Positions 35,649 through 44,500 of a DNA stretch of 64,000 nt are shown piece after piece. Source of the stretch: an uncultured Pelagibacteraceae bacterium (GTDB lineage: Bacteria; Pseudomonadota; Alphaproteobacteria; Pelagibacterales; Pelagibacteraceae). The notes below the pieces were generated by a model. That model had not been told where the DNA came from and did no database searches. It saw only the letters and a list, made by a program, of their open reading frames with translations. The stretch spans positions 94,136-158,135 of the forward strand of contig CACLEJ010000003.1 in assembly GCA_902605865.1 (NCBI GenBank), written 5' to 3'. The stretch's first letter is position 1, and the number at the start of each line of letters is the position of its first letter. Made by a program: the position numbers and the translations under genes.

Positions 35649-36275
35649 TTATAAATTTATAAAGTTATCTATTATTTTTAATCCTATTTTATCACTCTTT
35701 TCAGGGTGAAATTGAGTACCAATGATATTTTCCTTTTCCGCAGCGCAAACAACATTAGATGAATAATCAGTTGAAGCTAAAATTACAGATTTATCTTCAG
35801 GCACAAACTCATAACTGTGAACAAAATACATGTGAGAGTTATTTTCTATACCTTTAAAAATCTTACTATCTTTCATTATATTAATTTCATTCCAACCAAT
35901 GTGTGGTAGCTTAAATTTACCGCCTTGGTTATCAATTTTAGACACTTTACCTGAGATCCATCCTAAACCTTTAGTCTTAACTTCCTCATAACCAACATCT
36001 GCAAACATTTGAAGACCCACACAAATTCCAAGAATTGGTTTTTTACTTTCTAATGCAAATTCATTAAGAGTATCTGTCAGACCATCAATACTATTAAGCC
36101 CATCAATGCAGCTTTTAAAAGATCCTTGCCCAGGTAATACAACTTTATCACTAGTTTTTATAGTTGAAAGATCTGACGTTACTTCAATGTTTACTTTATC
36201 TTTTGCAACTTCTTTAAACGAATTTATTACAGAACTTATATTGCCTGAATTGTAGTCAACAATTGTGACATTCAT
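35649..36275 (-). CDS. hisH: imidazole glycerol phosphate synthase, glutamine amidotransferase subunit
   Basis: Class I glutaminase that supplies ammonia to HisF. The 208-residue protein carries the nucleophile in ILGICVGLQMFADVGYE, an oxyanion-strand PGQGSFKSC, and the His-Glu pair in GTQFHPEKS near the end. It follows hisB after 5 bases and precedes the unidentified secreted-protein gene. Confidence 0.96.
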   Translation of the reverse strand: MNVTIVDYNSGNISSVINSFKEVAKDKVNIEVTSDLSTIKTSDKVVLPGQGSFKSCIDGLNSIDGLTDTLNEFALESKKPILGICVGLQMFADVGYEEVKTKGLGWISGKVSKIDNQGGKFKLPHIGWNEINIMKDSKIFKGIENNSHMYFVHSYEFVPEDKSVILASTDYSSNVVCAAEKENIIGTQFHPEKSDKIGLKIIDNFINL

Positions 36276-36280
36276 TAAAT

Positions 36281-36871
36281 TTATAAAGAACCTTTTGTAG
36301 AAGGTATTGTAGTTTTATTTCTTGGATCCATTTCTAAAGCAGCACGTAAAGATCTTGCTAATCCTTTAAAACAAGACTCTATTATGTGGTGGCTGTTATC
36401 GCCATAAATATTTTCAACGTGTAAAGTGATACCTGCAGCTTGTGAAAAGGCTTGGAACCACTCTTTAAATAGTTCTGTGTCCATCTCACCTAATTTTTCT
36501 ACTTTCAATTTTACTTTCCAAATTAAATAAGGTCTATTTGAAACATCGATTGCAACTCTTGTTAATGTTTCATCCATTGGTATCATCGCATGAGCATATC
36601 TTTTAATTCCAACAAATTTTTTTGACGCTTTTTTTAAACATTCACCAATCGCAATTCCCGTATCTTCAGTTGTGTGGTGAAGATCAATGTGCGTATCACC
36701 TTTAGCTTTAATATTCATATCCATTGAAGAGTGTTTTGATAATTGCTCAAGCATGTGATCTAAAAATCCTATGCCTGTGTCAACTTTGTACTTACCCTTA
36801 CCATCAATATTTAAATCAACACTGATGTTAGTCTCTTTTGTTTTTCTACTTATTTTGGCTTTACGTTTCAT
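36281..36871 (-). CDS. hisB: imidazoleglycerol-phosphate dehydratase
   Basis: Dehydrates imidazoleglycerol phosphate to imidazoleacetol phosphate. The 196-residue monofunctional enzyme has the Mn-binding motifs [34 protein letters not shown] and [24 protein letters not shown]. First gene of the leftward his operon, divergent from hslV across a 91-base spacer that should contain both promoters. Confidence 0.97.
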   Translation of the reverse strand: MKRKAKISRKTKETNISVDLNIDGKGKYKVDTGIGFLDHMLEQLSKHSSMDMNIKAKGDTHIDLHHTTEDTGIAIGECLKKASKKFVGIKRYAHAMIPMDETLTRVAIDVSNRPYLIWKVKLKVEKLGEMDTELFKEWFQAFSQAAGITLHVENIYGDNSHHIIESCFKGLARSLRAALEMDPRNKTTIPSTKGSL

Positions 36872-36962
36872 AGTTTGAAAAAGGTATATATCTATTATTC
36901 AATTATGGCAATAATTCTAGGCTTGGTCTTGAACTATAAGATTTAGTATCCATCTATAATTC

Positions 36963-37478
36963 ATGACAACAATAGTTTTAGTAAGAAAAAACAATGAAGT
37001 AGTAGTTGCTGGAGATGGCCAAGTTAGTATGGGAAATACAGTAATTAAGAAAACTGCAAATAAAGTTCGTAAGATTGAGAAAAGAAATGTGATTGCAGGA
37101 TTTGCTGGATCTACGGCGGATGCATTAACATTATTTGAAAGATTAGAGTCCAAACTAGAAAAACATGCAGGAAATCTAGCAAGAGCAGCTGTTGAATTAG
37201 CTAAAGATTGGCGAACTGATAAGTATTTAAGAAGATTAGAAGCCTTAATGGCTGTTGGTGATAAAGAAAATAGTTTCATTATTTCAGGAACTGGTGATGT
37301 TTTAGAACCTGAAGGAGACGTCATTGGAATTGGGTCTGGTGGAAATTATGCATTAGCCTCAGCAAAAGTATTAATGGATACAGATTTATCAGCAGAAGAA
37401 ATTGCAAAGAAAGCAATTAAAGTTGCTTCTGAAATATGTGTGTTCACAAATAATAATTTGAATATAGAGAAAATTTAA
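36963..37478 (+). CDS. hslV: ATP-dependent protease subunit HslV
   Basis: Proteolytic half of the HslVU (ClpYQ) protease. The 171-residue protein starts MTTIVLVR, so Thr2 becomes the N-terminal nucleophile after Met removal. Further conserved parts: [59 protein letters not shown] and [16 protein letters not shown]. hslU begins at the next base after its stop. Confidence 0.97.
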   Translation: MTTIVLVRKNNEVVVAGDGQVSMGNTVIKKTANKVRKIEKRNVIAGFAGSTADALTLFERLESKLEKHAGNLARAAVELAKDWRTDKYLRRLEALMAVGDKENSFIISGTGDVLEPEGDVIGIGSGGNYALASAKVLMDTDLSAEEIAKKAIKVASEICVFTNNNLNIEKI

Positions 37479-38849
37479 ATGGAAAAATCAAACGTTACAA
37501 CACTACCGAATCCCAAATTAAAAAAAGAAAAAAATAATATTCAAAATTCATTATCTCCAAGAGAAATAGTTTCTGAATTAGATAGATTTGTTGTTGGACA
37601 AAATAATGCAAAAAGAGCAGTTGCGATCGCATTGAGAAATAGGTGGAGAAGACAAGCTTTAGAAGGCGATATGAAAGATGAAGTTCTACCAAAAAATATT
37701 TTAATGATGGGACCAACGGGTGTTGGTAAAACAGAAATATCAAGAAGATTATCTAAACTTGCTGAAGCACCATTTGTAAAAGTTGAGGCAACAAGATTTA
37801 CTGAAGTAGGTTATGTAGGAAGAGATGTTGAACAAATAATTAGAGATCTTTTAGAAATTGCTATTGCGATGGAAAAAGTTAAAAAAAGAAAAGAAGTACA
37901 CGCAAAGGCACAAAAACTTGCAGAGGATAGAGTTCTTGATGCAATTGTTGGAAATAAAGCAAGTGTTGCAACTAGAGAAAGTTTTAGAAAAAGACTGAGA
38001 GATGGTGATTTAGATGATAACGAAATAGAAATTGCAGTTACAGAAAGTGGTGGTGGAATGCCATCTTTTGAAATACCAGGAATGCCTGGTGCAAATGTTG
38101 GTATGATTAATATTTCAGATATGCTTGGAAAGTCTATGGGTCAAAAAGCTAAAAAGAAAAAAATGTTAGTTAAAGAGTCTCATGAGATTTTGCTCAATGA
38201 AGAGGCTGATAAATTAATTGAACAAGACAAAATTATTAAATCAGCAAAAAATACTACCGAGAACAATGGTATCGTATTTTTAGATGAGATAGATAAAATT
38301 TCGGCAAGAACTGACCGAGTTGGTGGAGATGTTTCAAGAGAAGGTGTTCAAAGAGACTTGCTTCCTCTCATTGAAGGAACGACAGTGAGTACTAAATATG
38401 GTCCAATTAAAACAGATCACATATTATTTATAGCTTCTGGGGCATTCCAATTAGCAAAACCATCAGATCTTTTGCCTGAACTTCAAGGAAGACTACCAAT
38501 TAGGGTAGAGCTAGATGCATTGAATAGTGAGGATTTTAAGCGAATTTTAAAAGAACCAGATAACAGTTTGATCAAACAATACAAAGCTCTTCTTAAAACT
38601 GAAAATGTTGATTTAGAATTTACTGAGGATGGAATTGATACCATTGCAACAATTGCAAGTGAAGTAAATACAACTGTGGAAAATATAGGTGCTAGAAGAC
38701 TACATACTATTATTGAAAGAGTTTTAGATGAAATAAGTTTTACAGCAACAGATAGAGCTGGTGAAAAAATAAGTATAGACTCAGAGTATATTAAAAAAAA
38801 TATTGGTGAACTTGTTAAAGACGCAGATTTATCAAAATTTATTTTGTAA
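37479..38849 (+). CDS. hslU: ATP-dependent protease ATPase subunit HslU
   Basis: AAA+ unfoldase that feeds substrates to HslV. The 456-residue protein shows [34 protein letters not shown], Walker [15 protein letters not shown], the pore-loop GYVGRDVEQ, the inserted I-domain (about 110-240), Walker [12 protein letters not shown] and the sensor [10 protein letters not shown]; it ends in the usual short tail (DLSKFIL) that docks into HslV. Convergent and directly adjacent to the Smr gene. Confidence 0.97.
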   Translation: MEKSNVTTLPNPKLKKEKNNIQNSLSPREIVSELDRFVVGQNNAKRAVAIALRNRWRRQALEGDMKDEVLPKNILMMGPTGVGKTEISRRLSKLAEAPFVKVEATRFTEVGYVGRDVEQIIRDLLEIAIAMEKVKKRKEVHAKAQKLAEDRVLDAIVGNKASVATRESFRKRLRDGDLDDNEIEIAVTESGGGMPSFEIPGMPGANVGMINISDMLGKSMGQKAKKKKMLVKESHEILLNEEADKLIEQDKIIKSAKNTTENNGIVFLDEIDKISARTDRVGGDVSREGVQRDLLPLIEGTTVSTKYGPIKTDHILFIASGAFQLAKPSDLLPELQGRLPIRVELDALNSEDFKRILKEPDNSLIKQYKALLKTENVDLEFTEDGIDTIATIASEVNTTVENIGARRLHTIIERVLDEISFTATDRAGEKISIDSEYIKKNIGELVKDADLSKFIL

Positions 38850-39269
38850 TTATAATTTTTTTTTTCTTAGAAAAATATCAAAATTTCCAACGGATGGATT
38901 TTCAACAGCCTCAATATCGATACTTATAATTTTGCTCATTAAATGATCACTACCTTTAATAAAATTAGGCACTGAGTGTTTTAATATGCTCAAATTACTA
39001 GATTGATAAGGGTCATTTAAATTTTTTGATCTTAGACCCTTTCCTGTGATTACATTAATTTTGTAAACTCCATTAATGAAACATTCTTCAATATAGGAAG
39101 TTATCTTTTTATTTGCTTCCTCTAAAGTATAGCCATGTAAATCAATGGATTTTTCAATATACCTTTTTGGTGTTGAAGAAATTTTTTGATCTTTATTTTC
39201 TAATCTATCAGTACTATTTAAAAAGTCTTGCCAGTCTTGTTTGTCTTTATCTGATATTTTTTTATTCAA
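38850..39269 (-). CDS. Smr domain-containing protein
   Basis: A 139-residue protein with an Smr domain at the C-terminal two thirds: SIDLHGYTLEEANKKITSYIEECFINGVYKINVITGKGLRSK and the later VPNFIKG. The motif DLHGYT and the ITGKG loop are the family's conserved elements and define a likely endonuclease or RNA-binding role, such as rescue of collided ribosomes. Directly after the Tim44-like gene (0 spacing), as in other alphaproteobacteria. Confidence 0.92.
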   Translation of the reverse strand: MNKKISDKDKQDWQDFLNSTDRLENKDQKISSTPKRYIEKSIDLHGYTLEEANKKITSYIEECFINGVYKINVITGKGLRSKNLNDPYQSSNLSILKHSVPNFIKGSDHLMSKIISIDIEAVENPSVGNFDIFLRKKKL

Positions 39270-39860
39270 CTAAGCCTGGGTGTCTACTATTAGCCAGTTA
39301 GGATTTTTTGAAGTACTATCTTTTGTAAATTTCCAAGTATCTAAAACTTTTTTAACTTTTTGAGCATCTCCAGATACAATTTTATTATCTTTATCTTTGA
39401 TGCAAGATATAATTTCACTTACAAATTCAACACTTACCTCAAGCATATTTTTATTTTGATTATGCTCTTTAATTTCTGCAGAACTAATACCGATAAAAGT
39501 GGTTTCAGAAGTTACATTTCTAGCCTTTTTGTCTTTAATGGCTTCATCAAATTGATCATATACATTTTTTGCTAGAAGATTTTTAATAGATTTTAGATCT
39601 CCTTTTGAGAAGCTCGTAATAATGCTTTCATAAGCGATCTTTGCACCGTTTAGAAAATCTTTTTTTGCTGCATCATCAAAAGTTTCAGCATTAAGGACAG
39701 GAGAAACTTTAGTCTCTTTAACTTCCTCGTGAGGGAAGCTTGAATTAATATTCTCCTCAAAACCGGTTTTTTTTCCTAAAATCCCTCTTAATCTAAGGAA
39801 AATAAAACCAGCAATCATGGCTAATAATATAATATCGATGTACTCGAAGCTATAACTCAT
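39270..39860 (-). CDS. Tim44/TimA-like domain membrane-anchored protein
   Basis: A 196-residue protein with one N-terminal membrane segment (IDIILLAMIAGFIFLRLRGILG) and a Tim44-like domain from about 70 (FLNGAKIAYESIITSFSKGDLKSIKNLLAKNVYDQFDEAIKDKKAR, then a beta-sheet part ending WKFTKDSTSKNPNWLIVDTQA). The mitochondrial relative links the import channel to Hsp70; the bacterial family's role at the inner membrane is poorly known. Context with secB, fxsA and smr is typical for alphaproteobacteria. Confidence 0.9.
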   Translation of the reverse strand: MSYSFEYIDIILLAMIAGFIFLRLRGILGKKTGFEENINSSFPHEEVKETKVSPVLNAETFDDAAKKDFLNGAKIAYESIITSFSKGDLKSIKNLLAKNVYDQFDEAIKDKKARNVTSETTFIGISSAEIKEHNQNKNMLEVSVEFVSEIISCIKDKDNKIVSGDAQKVKKVLDTWKFTKDSTSKNPNWLIVDTQA

Positions 39861-39918
39861 ATACTAATAATATTTACTATGTTGATTAATTTCAACCTGC
39901 AATTTACATTATAGACAA

Positions 39919-40341
39919 ATGAACACAGCAATAATTCTTATTTTAGGGATACCGCTTATTGAAATATACCTATTCATAAAAGTTGGCTCACAAATAGGAG
40001 CTTTAAACACCATTTTACTAATTTTAGTTACTGCAATTGTTGGCATTTGGTACGCTAGATACGAGGGTTTTAATACATTACGATCAGGGATGTCACAATT
40101 AGTAAAAAATGAACTCCCCCTTTATGAAATAGTTTCAGGAGCAGCTATAGCCTTTGCCGCTTTACTATTAATTTTGCCTGGATTTGCAACGGATATAATT
40201 GGAATTTTATTAGTTTTGCCAATTACTAGAAAAATCATTTTAAGTAAATATTCAAAAAAATATTCATCAAAAAAAGAAAATCAAAAAAAAAAATTTATTG
40301 AGGGTGAATATGAAGATATAGAGGACAAAGATGGAAAATAA
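39919..40341 (+). CDS. FxsA family membrane protein
   Basis: A 140-residue membrane protein with three to four hydrophobic segments. The family's hallmarks are IPLIEIYLFIKVGSQIGALNTILLILVTAIVGIWYARYEGFNTL, the central ASGAAIAFAALLLILPGFATDIIGILLVLPITRK and a basic C-terminal tail. FxsA was named for suppression of F exclusion of phage T7 in E. coli; its normal role is unknown. Overlaps secB by 11 bases and is divergent from the Tim44-like gene. Confidence 0.9.
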   Translation: MNTAIILILGIPLIEIYLFIKVGSQIGALNTILLILVTAIVGIWYARYEGFNTLRSGMSQLVKNELPLYEIVSGAAIAFAALLLILPGFATDIIGILLVLPITRKIILSKYSKKYSSKKENQKKKFIEGEYEDIEDKDGK

Positions 40342-40753
40342 ATACAAAATTGTTGTAAGTTATATCCAAGATTTATCAGTCGAAATACCTAGTCCAGAAA
40401 CTCTAATTACTATAAGAAACAGTATTCCTGAATATCTAATGAAAGTTGATATAAAATCAAAACCTTTAAAAAGAAAAATGATAGAAGTTTTAACTACACT
40501 TACGTACGAAAATCCAAACATAAAAAAGGATAAAGGTTTTTTTCAAATCAAGTATGCAACTGCAATTGAAATTATAGATGTTCAGATAAAAAAAACTGAG
40601 TTAGAAAAAATTGTCCTATGTGACTTGCAAACAAAAATTTATCCTGAATTAGAGAGCAAATTTTTAACTATTTTGAGAAATTCTGGTTTACCTGATTTAA
40701 AATTTGGATCAAAAATTGACTTTGAAAAACTATATAATGAAAAATTAAACTAA
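40331..40753 (+). CDS. secB: protein-export chaperone SecB
   Basis: Cytosolic chaperone that keeps preproteins unfolded and hands them to SecA. The 140-residue sequence is divergent but shows the SecB frame: YKIVVSYIQDLSVEIPSPETL, then IKSKPLKRKMIEVLTTLTYENPN and LCDLQTKIYPELESKFLTILRNSGLPDLKFGSKIDFEKLY. Position next to fxsA, the Tim44-like gene and dnaQ agrees with SecB in alphaproteobacteria. Its stop shares CTAA (40750-40753) with the stop of the convergent dnaQ. Confidence 0.87.
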   Translation: MENKYKIVVSYIQDLSVEIPSPETLITIRNSIPEYLMKVDIKSKPLKRKMIEVLTTLTYENPNIKKDKGFFQIKYATAIEIIDVQIKKTELEKIVLCDLQTKIYPELESKFLTILRNSGLPDLKFGSKIDFEKLYNEKLN

Positions 40754-41412
40754 AAATAATTTTTTTTTAAATTTTTTTTTAAAAATTCAGAGTGATCTGA
40801 TAATTCCTTTTTAGTAGGTGTAATAATTTTTTTGTAATAGTCTTGGTTGTTATCCAGTGCGATCTTTGACACATTTTTTTCAGCTAAATCAAAAGTAGGT
40901 TCTTTTTGATCAATAAGATTAATATAAACTTTAGCAAGTAACTCGCAGTCAATCAACGCAGTATGCTTTTCTCTTTTAGAATTATCAATTCTAAATCTTT
41001 TGCATAATGCATCTAGACTTATCCCAGATCCTGGAAATTTATTTCTAGCAAGTTCTAAAGTATCAATTATATTTGAATTACTTATTCTAGGCTTCCCAAT
41101 TAAAGATAACTCATTATTTAAATGCCCAATATCAAACTCGGCGTTGTGAATTATTATTTTTTTATCCTCAATAAAAGATAAGAAATCTTCAACAACTTCT
41201 AAAAATTTTTGTTTAGAGGATAAAAACTCATCCGAGTATCCATGAACTTCAAAAGCTTTTTCTGAGACCTTTCTCTCTGGATTTAGGTAAACATGGAATA
41301 TATTTTTTGTTGGGACTAAATTATCTAGCTCAATACATCCAATTTCTACAATTCGGTGCCCATCTTTTACCGATAATCCGGTTGTTTCAGTATCTAGAAC
41401 TATTTCTTTCAT
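40750..41412 (-). CDS. dnaQ: DNA polymerase III epsilon subunit (proofreading exonuclease)
   Basis: 3'-5' exonuclease of the replicative polymerase. The DEDDh motifs are Exo I EIVLDTETTGLS, Exo II IIHNAEFDIGHLNNEL and Exo III KREKHTALIDCELLAKVYINL. 220 residues, with a short C-terminal tail that would contain the alpha-subunit contact. Its start overlaps the coaE end by 26 bases, the largest overlap in this cluster; the start is fixed by the conserved MKEIVLDTETTG. Confidence 0.95.
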   Translation of the reverse strand: MKEIVLDTETTGLSVKDGHRIVEIGCIELDNLVPTKNIFHVYLNPERKVSEKAFEVHGYSDEFLSSKQKFLEVVEDFLSFIEDKKIIIHNAEFDIGHLNNELSLIGKPRISNSNIIDTLELARNKFPGSGISLDALCKRFRIDNSKREKHTALIDCELLAKVYINLIDQKEPTFDLAEKNVSKIALDNNQDYYKKIITPTKKELSDHSEFLKKNLKKNYF

Positions 41413-41980
41413 TTAAAATCTTTCTTTTAATTATTTTAATATTTTTCTTTAAGCTTAGAAGTTTAAAATTATTCTTAATAACATAATCAGATATTTTCTT
41501 TTTATAAGCCAGAGATCTTTGTGATTTTCTTAAACTATCAATTATTTTTTTATTATAAAAAGGCCTTTTTTTAAGTCTTTTGTTAATTTCATTTTTATTT
41601 GATTGGACAAAAATTAAATAAAAGTTTTTATCGTATAATTTATTTTCAACTAATAATGGTATGTCTAATACGACCATCTTTTTTCTTTTGTTTTTTTTAA
41701 GGAATAAATGCATTCTCTTCCTAACTATAGGATGTACAATAACTGATATTTTTTTCAGATTTTTTTTGTTTTCCTTGATTATGCTTCCGAGCTCATTTTT
41801 TTTTAACAATTTTGACTTGATAAAATTTGGAAATTCTTTTTTAATTTTTTTATAACAGAACTTGTCGTTTTTGTAGATATCACTTACTTCTTTATCGGCA
41901 TTAAAAATTGGATAACCAAATTGTTTTGCAACAAAGCTTTTGCCTGAACCTATATCACCTAAAATCCCTACGATTATCAT
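41387..41980 (-). CDS. coaE: dephospho-CoA kinase
   Basis: Phosphorylates dephospho-CoA, the last step of coenzyme A synthesis. The 197-residue P-loop kinase starts MIIVGILGDIGSGKSFVAKQFGYPIFNADKEVSDIYK and has VLDIPLLVENKLYDK and a lid region KRPFYNKKIIDSLRKSQRSLAYKKKISDYVIKN. The C-terminus is strongly basic. Overlaps aroE by 1 base (stop and start share TGATG). Confidence 0.95.
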   Translation of the reverse strand: MIIVGILGDIGSGKSFVAKQFGYPIFNADKEVSDIYKNDKFCYKKIKKEFPNFIKSKLLKKNELGSIIKENKKNLKKISVIVHPIVRKRMHLFLKKNKRKKMVVLDIPLLVENKLYDKNFYLIFVQSNKNEINKRLKKRPFYNKKIIDSLRKSQRSLAYKKKISDYVIKNNFKLLSLKKNIKIIKRKILNERNSSRY

Positions 41981-42819
41981 CAGTCTACAATCTTTATAAT
42001 TTCATCATCTAATTCTGCATCTATGCCCGTCCATTTTTGAAATGCATATTTAGCTTGAAGTAAAAACATCATTTTTCCATTCATAATTTTATTACCACGT
42101 TTCTTTGCATCAATTATAAAATTTGTTTCTTTAGGATTATAAATTAGATCATAGAATAGAGTTTTTTCTTTTAATTTTTCATATTTAGTAAAATCTAATC
42201 CCAAATTTTCCTCATTTGTTAGTCCTATACTTGTGGTGTTAATAACTAAATGTACATCAGGTACTTTACCCCAATCAAGTAACTCAATATTGGATGGTTC
42301 AAAAGTATTAAAAGTATTTCCCATTTTTTTTAAATCTATTGCTTTACTTTTTGATCTATTCATTAAATAAATTTTTCCGTATCTTCCAACAAGCCTGCAC
42401 AAAGCAAAAAGAACTGAAGGAGCAACACCTCCTGCACCGATTAATAGTATATGTCTTTCTTTGTAATCTAAGAAAAATTGCTTTAATGTCTCTTCAAACG
42501 CTGTCGTGTCTGTGTTGTGACCAACAAGTTTTCCATCTTTTTTAAAAATCGTATTAACAGATTGAGTTGGTAATGAAGTATTTGATAGTTCATCTAAAAA
42601 AGGAATAATCTTTTTTTTATACGGCACAGTCACATTTACACCATTAATACTTTGACTTTTATCTCTAATTTCTCTCACAAATTTTTCTAATTCTTTTTCC
42701 TCTAGTTTTCTTTTTTCATAATTACTTGTTTTTAATTTATATTTTTTAAACCAATAATTATGAATTTGAGGCGAAAGAGAATGACCAATTGGATTTCCAA
42801 TGACAAAATACCTATTCAT
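41980..42819 (-). CDS. aroE: shikimate dehydrogenase
   Basis: Reduces 3-dehydroshikimate to shikimate with NADPH in aromatic amino acid synthesis. Signatures are YFVIGNPIGHSLSPQIHNYWF, INGVNVTVPYKKKI (the catalytic Lys), SVNTIFKKDGKLVGHNTDT (the catalytic Asp), the NADP loop LLIGAGGVAPSVLFAL and the C-terminal GKMMFLLQAKYAFQKWTG. 279 residues, usual size. Overlaps maf by 8 bases. Confidence 0.96.
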   Translation of the reverse strand: MNRYFVIGNPIGHSLSPQIHNYWFKKYKLKTSNYEKRKLEEKELEKFVREIRDKSQSINGVNVTVPYKKKIIPFLDELSNTSLPTQSVNTIFKKDGKLVGHNTDTTAFEETLKQFFLDYKERHILLIGAGGVAPSVLFALCRLVGRYGKIYLMNRSKSKAIDLKKMGNTFNTFEPSNIELLDWGKVPDVHLVINTTSIGLTNEENLGLDFTKYEKLKEKTLFYDLIYNPKETNFIIDAKKRGNKIMNGKMMFLLQAKYAFQKWTGIDAELDDEIIKIVD

Positions 42820-43396
42820 AATTTTTCAAATATTCCTTTATTTTATTAACTGGAAGGCCCATTATTGTATCTTTATCACCATCAATATTTGAAAATAAAG
42901 CTCTTCCATCTCCTTCAATTTGATAGACATTATAAGCATATAAAGCTTCATCGCTTATTTTATTTAGATAAGTAATTAATTCATTTTCAGATAGATCTTT
43001 CATTGTCAAGTAAGCTTTATCAGTATAGTTCCAAATCATTGATCCATTTTTAGATATACAAACCGAGCTAATCAAAGAGTGTTTTTTTCCATTTAGTTTC
43101 TTTAAAATATTTAAAGCTTCTTCCCTACTCTCCGGTTTTGATATTAATTCACCAGTTAAATCGATTACGCTATCTGCACCCAAAACTAGAATATTATTAA
43201 ATTTTTGACTTACTTTATTTGCTTTTAATTCTGCGAGATTTTTGGAAATAATTTCAGGTGAAGCTCCCACTTTTAACAAGTTTTCCTTTATTGGATCTTC
43301 ATCAACATTTGAAACTTCAACAATACAATTGATATTATGATTATCTAATATTTCCTTTCTAACTTTACTTTTCGAGGCCAAAATAATTTCAGGCAT
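42812..43396 (-). CDS. maf: Maf-like nucleotide pyrophosphatase
   Basis: Hydrolyses non-canonical or modified nucleoside triphosphates. The 194-residue protein begins EIILASKSKVRKEILDNHNI and has the ILVLGADSVIDL substrate-binding segment, SKPESREEALNILKKLNGKKHSLISSVCI and an IEGDGRALFSNIDGDKDTIMGLPV C-terminus. In the ITPase-like Maf family this segment order is diagnostic. Lies in the dnaQ-coaE-aroE-maf-ppsR cluster next to the predicted origin; overlaps both neighbours by 8 bases. Confidence 0.93.
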   Translation of the reverse strand: MPEIILASKSKVRKEILDNHNINCIVEVSNVDEDPIKENLLKVGASPEIISKNLAELKANKVSQKFNNILVLGADSVIDLTGELISKPESREEALNILKKLNGKKHSLISSVCISKNGSMIWNYTDKAYLTMKDLSENELITYLNKISDEALYAYNVYQIEGDGRALFSNIDGDKDTIMGLPVNKIKEYLKNYE

Positions 43397-44216
43397 TTTT
43401 TTTATTCTTTATTTCATAGATTTTTATTACTGAAGCAGCGGTTTCTTCCACTGATTTTCTTGTTACATCTATTGTTGGCCAATTATTTTCTTTAAAGATT
43501 TTTCTAGCATTATTTAACTCATCTTTTATTTTATCAATATTTACATAATCACTATTTTGATCTTCTTTAAGAGAAGTTAATCTGTTCTTCCTTAAATCAT
43601 ATAATCTTTCAGCTTCAGTAACTAGACCGACTACGCATGGAGAAAAGTTTTTTTCAGTAACTTTGGCTGGTATGGAATTTACATTAACTAATGGAATATT
43701 TGATGTTTTAAAGCCTCTATTAGCTAAATAAATAGCTGTTGGCGTTTTGCTTGTTCTACTTACACCAAGAAGTATTATATCTGATTTTTCTATATCTTCA
43801 GTTTGATTACCATCATCATGGTTCATGGTAAATTGTATTGCTTCAATTCTGTCGTAATATTCTTCATTAAGAATGTGTTGGCCGCTCGGTTGATGAGAAG
43901 CTTTTTGATTTAAAACTTTAGAAAAATTTAGAATTAATTCACCAAGAACTCCAAAACAAGGTATATCTCTTTCATAAGCTTTTTCTGTAAGGTATTTTGC
44001 GAGCTTACTATTAACTATAGTGTATAAAATTATAGAATTCTTATCTTTTTTTGCTTGTTTTAAAATACTCAAGGTCTGACTCTCAGTCCTTGTAAAAGAG
44101 AAATGATTTGTTTCATATTCAAAGTTAGGAAATTGAGCTTTTAAAGCTAAAAAAATTCTATCAAGAGTTTCGCCAGTTGAATCTGATATCAAATAAATTT
44201 GGTACAAGTTTCTCAT
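43389..44216 (-). CDS. ppsR: pyruvate, phosphate dikinase regulatory protein (DUF299)
   Basis: Bifunctional ADP-dependent kinase and Pi-dependent phosphorylase that controls PPDK or PEP synthase. The 275-residue protein starts YQIYLISDSTGETLDRIFLALKAQF, has the His-containing QPSGQHILNEEYYDRIEAIQFTMNHDDG and the P-loop GVSRTSKTPTAIYLANRGFKTSNIPLV. Whether the target is PPDK or PEP synthase cannot be read from the window. In alphaproteobacteria this gene flanks the replication origin, with hemE on the other side, exactly as here. Confidence 0.93.
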   Translation of the reverse strand: MRNLYQIYLISDSTGETLDRIFLALKAQFPNFEYETNHFSFTRTESQTLSILKQAKKDKNSIILYTIVNSKLAKYLTEKAYERDIPCFGVLGELILNFSKVLNQKASHQPSGQHILNEEYYDRIEAIQFTMNHDDGNQTEDIEKSDIILLGVSRTSKTPTAIYLANRGFKTSNIPLVNVNSIPAKVTEKNFSPCVVGLVTEAERLYDLRKNRLTSLKEDQNSDYVNIDKIKDELNNARKIFKENNWPTIDVTRKSVEETAASVIKIYEIKNKKNA

Positions 44217-44332
44217 GTATAAGATGTTTATAAACTATTAGTAAAATAAGAAAAATGTAGATTTATAAACTAAAGTCATAGTTGATAGTTTTTTTCTCAT
44301 TTAATTAGATGATTTATAAGTTGTGATAAAAC

Positions 44333-44341
44333 TTATACATA
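44333..44341 (+). promoter_or_regulatory. DnaA box-like site, one mismatch
   Basis: TTATACATA differs from the consensus TTATNCACA only at position 8. Located in the candidate origin, 110 bases left of the perfect box. Confidence 0.4.
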
Positions 44342-44450
44342 ATAACATTAGAATGTGATAAACGTAGGTTTATTATTGATAAATCTCAATTATTTGAGTT
44401 TAAAAATGTTGATAATAAGTTAATTAAGTGTGGAAATTGACTAATTTACG

Positions 44451-44459
44451 TTATTCACA
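44451..44459 (+). promoter_or_regulatory. perfect DnaA box
   Basis: TTATTCACA fits the consensus TTATNCACA exactly, 41 bases before the hemE start. It is the best of the DnaA boxes seen in this spacer. Confidence 0.6.
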
Positions 44460-44500
44460 ATACATAATACTAATAATGTAAATAATATATATCTATTTAC

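Larger units (their letters stand above)
44217..44500. other. candidate chromosomal replication origin (oriC)
   Basis: A 284-base, very AT-rich spacer between the divergent ppsR and hemE. It contains a perfect DnaA box TTATTCACA (44451-44459), a one-mismatch box TTATACATA (44333-44341), a partial box in reverse orientation (44429-44437), two copies of TGTGATAAA (44322-44330, 44354-44362) and an AT-only run around 44470-44500 that could be the unwinding element. Position between hemE and ppsR, outward gene direction on both sides, and nearby parAB with parS agree with the alphaproteobacterial origin. No ORF of significance is seen here. Confidence 0.7.
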
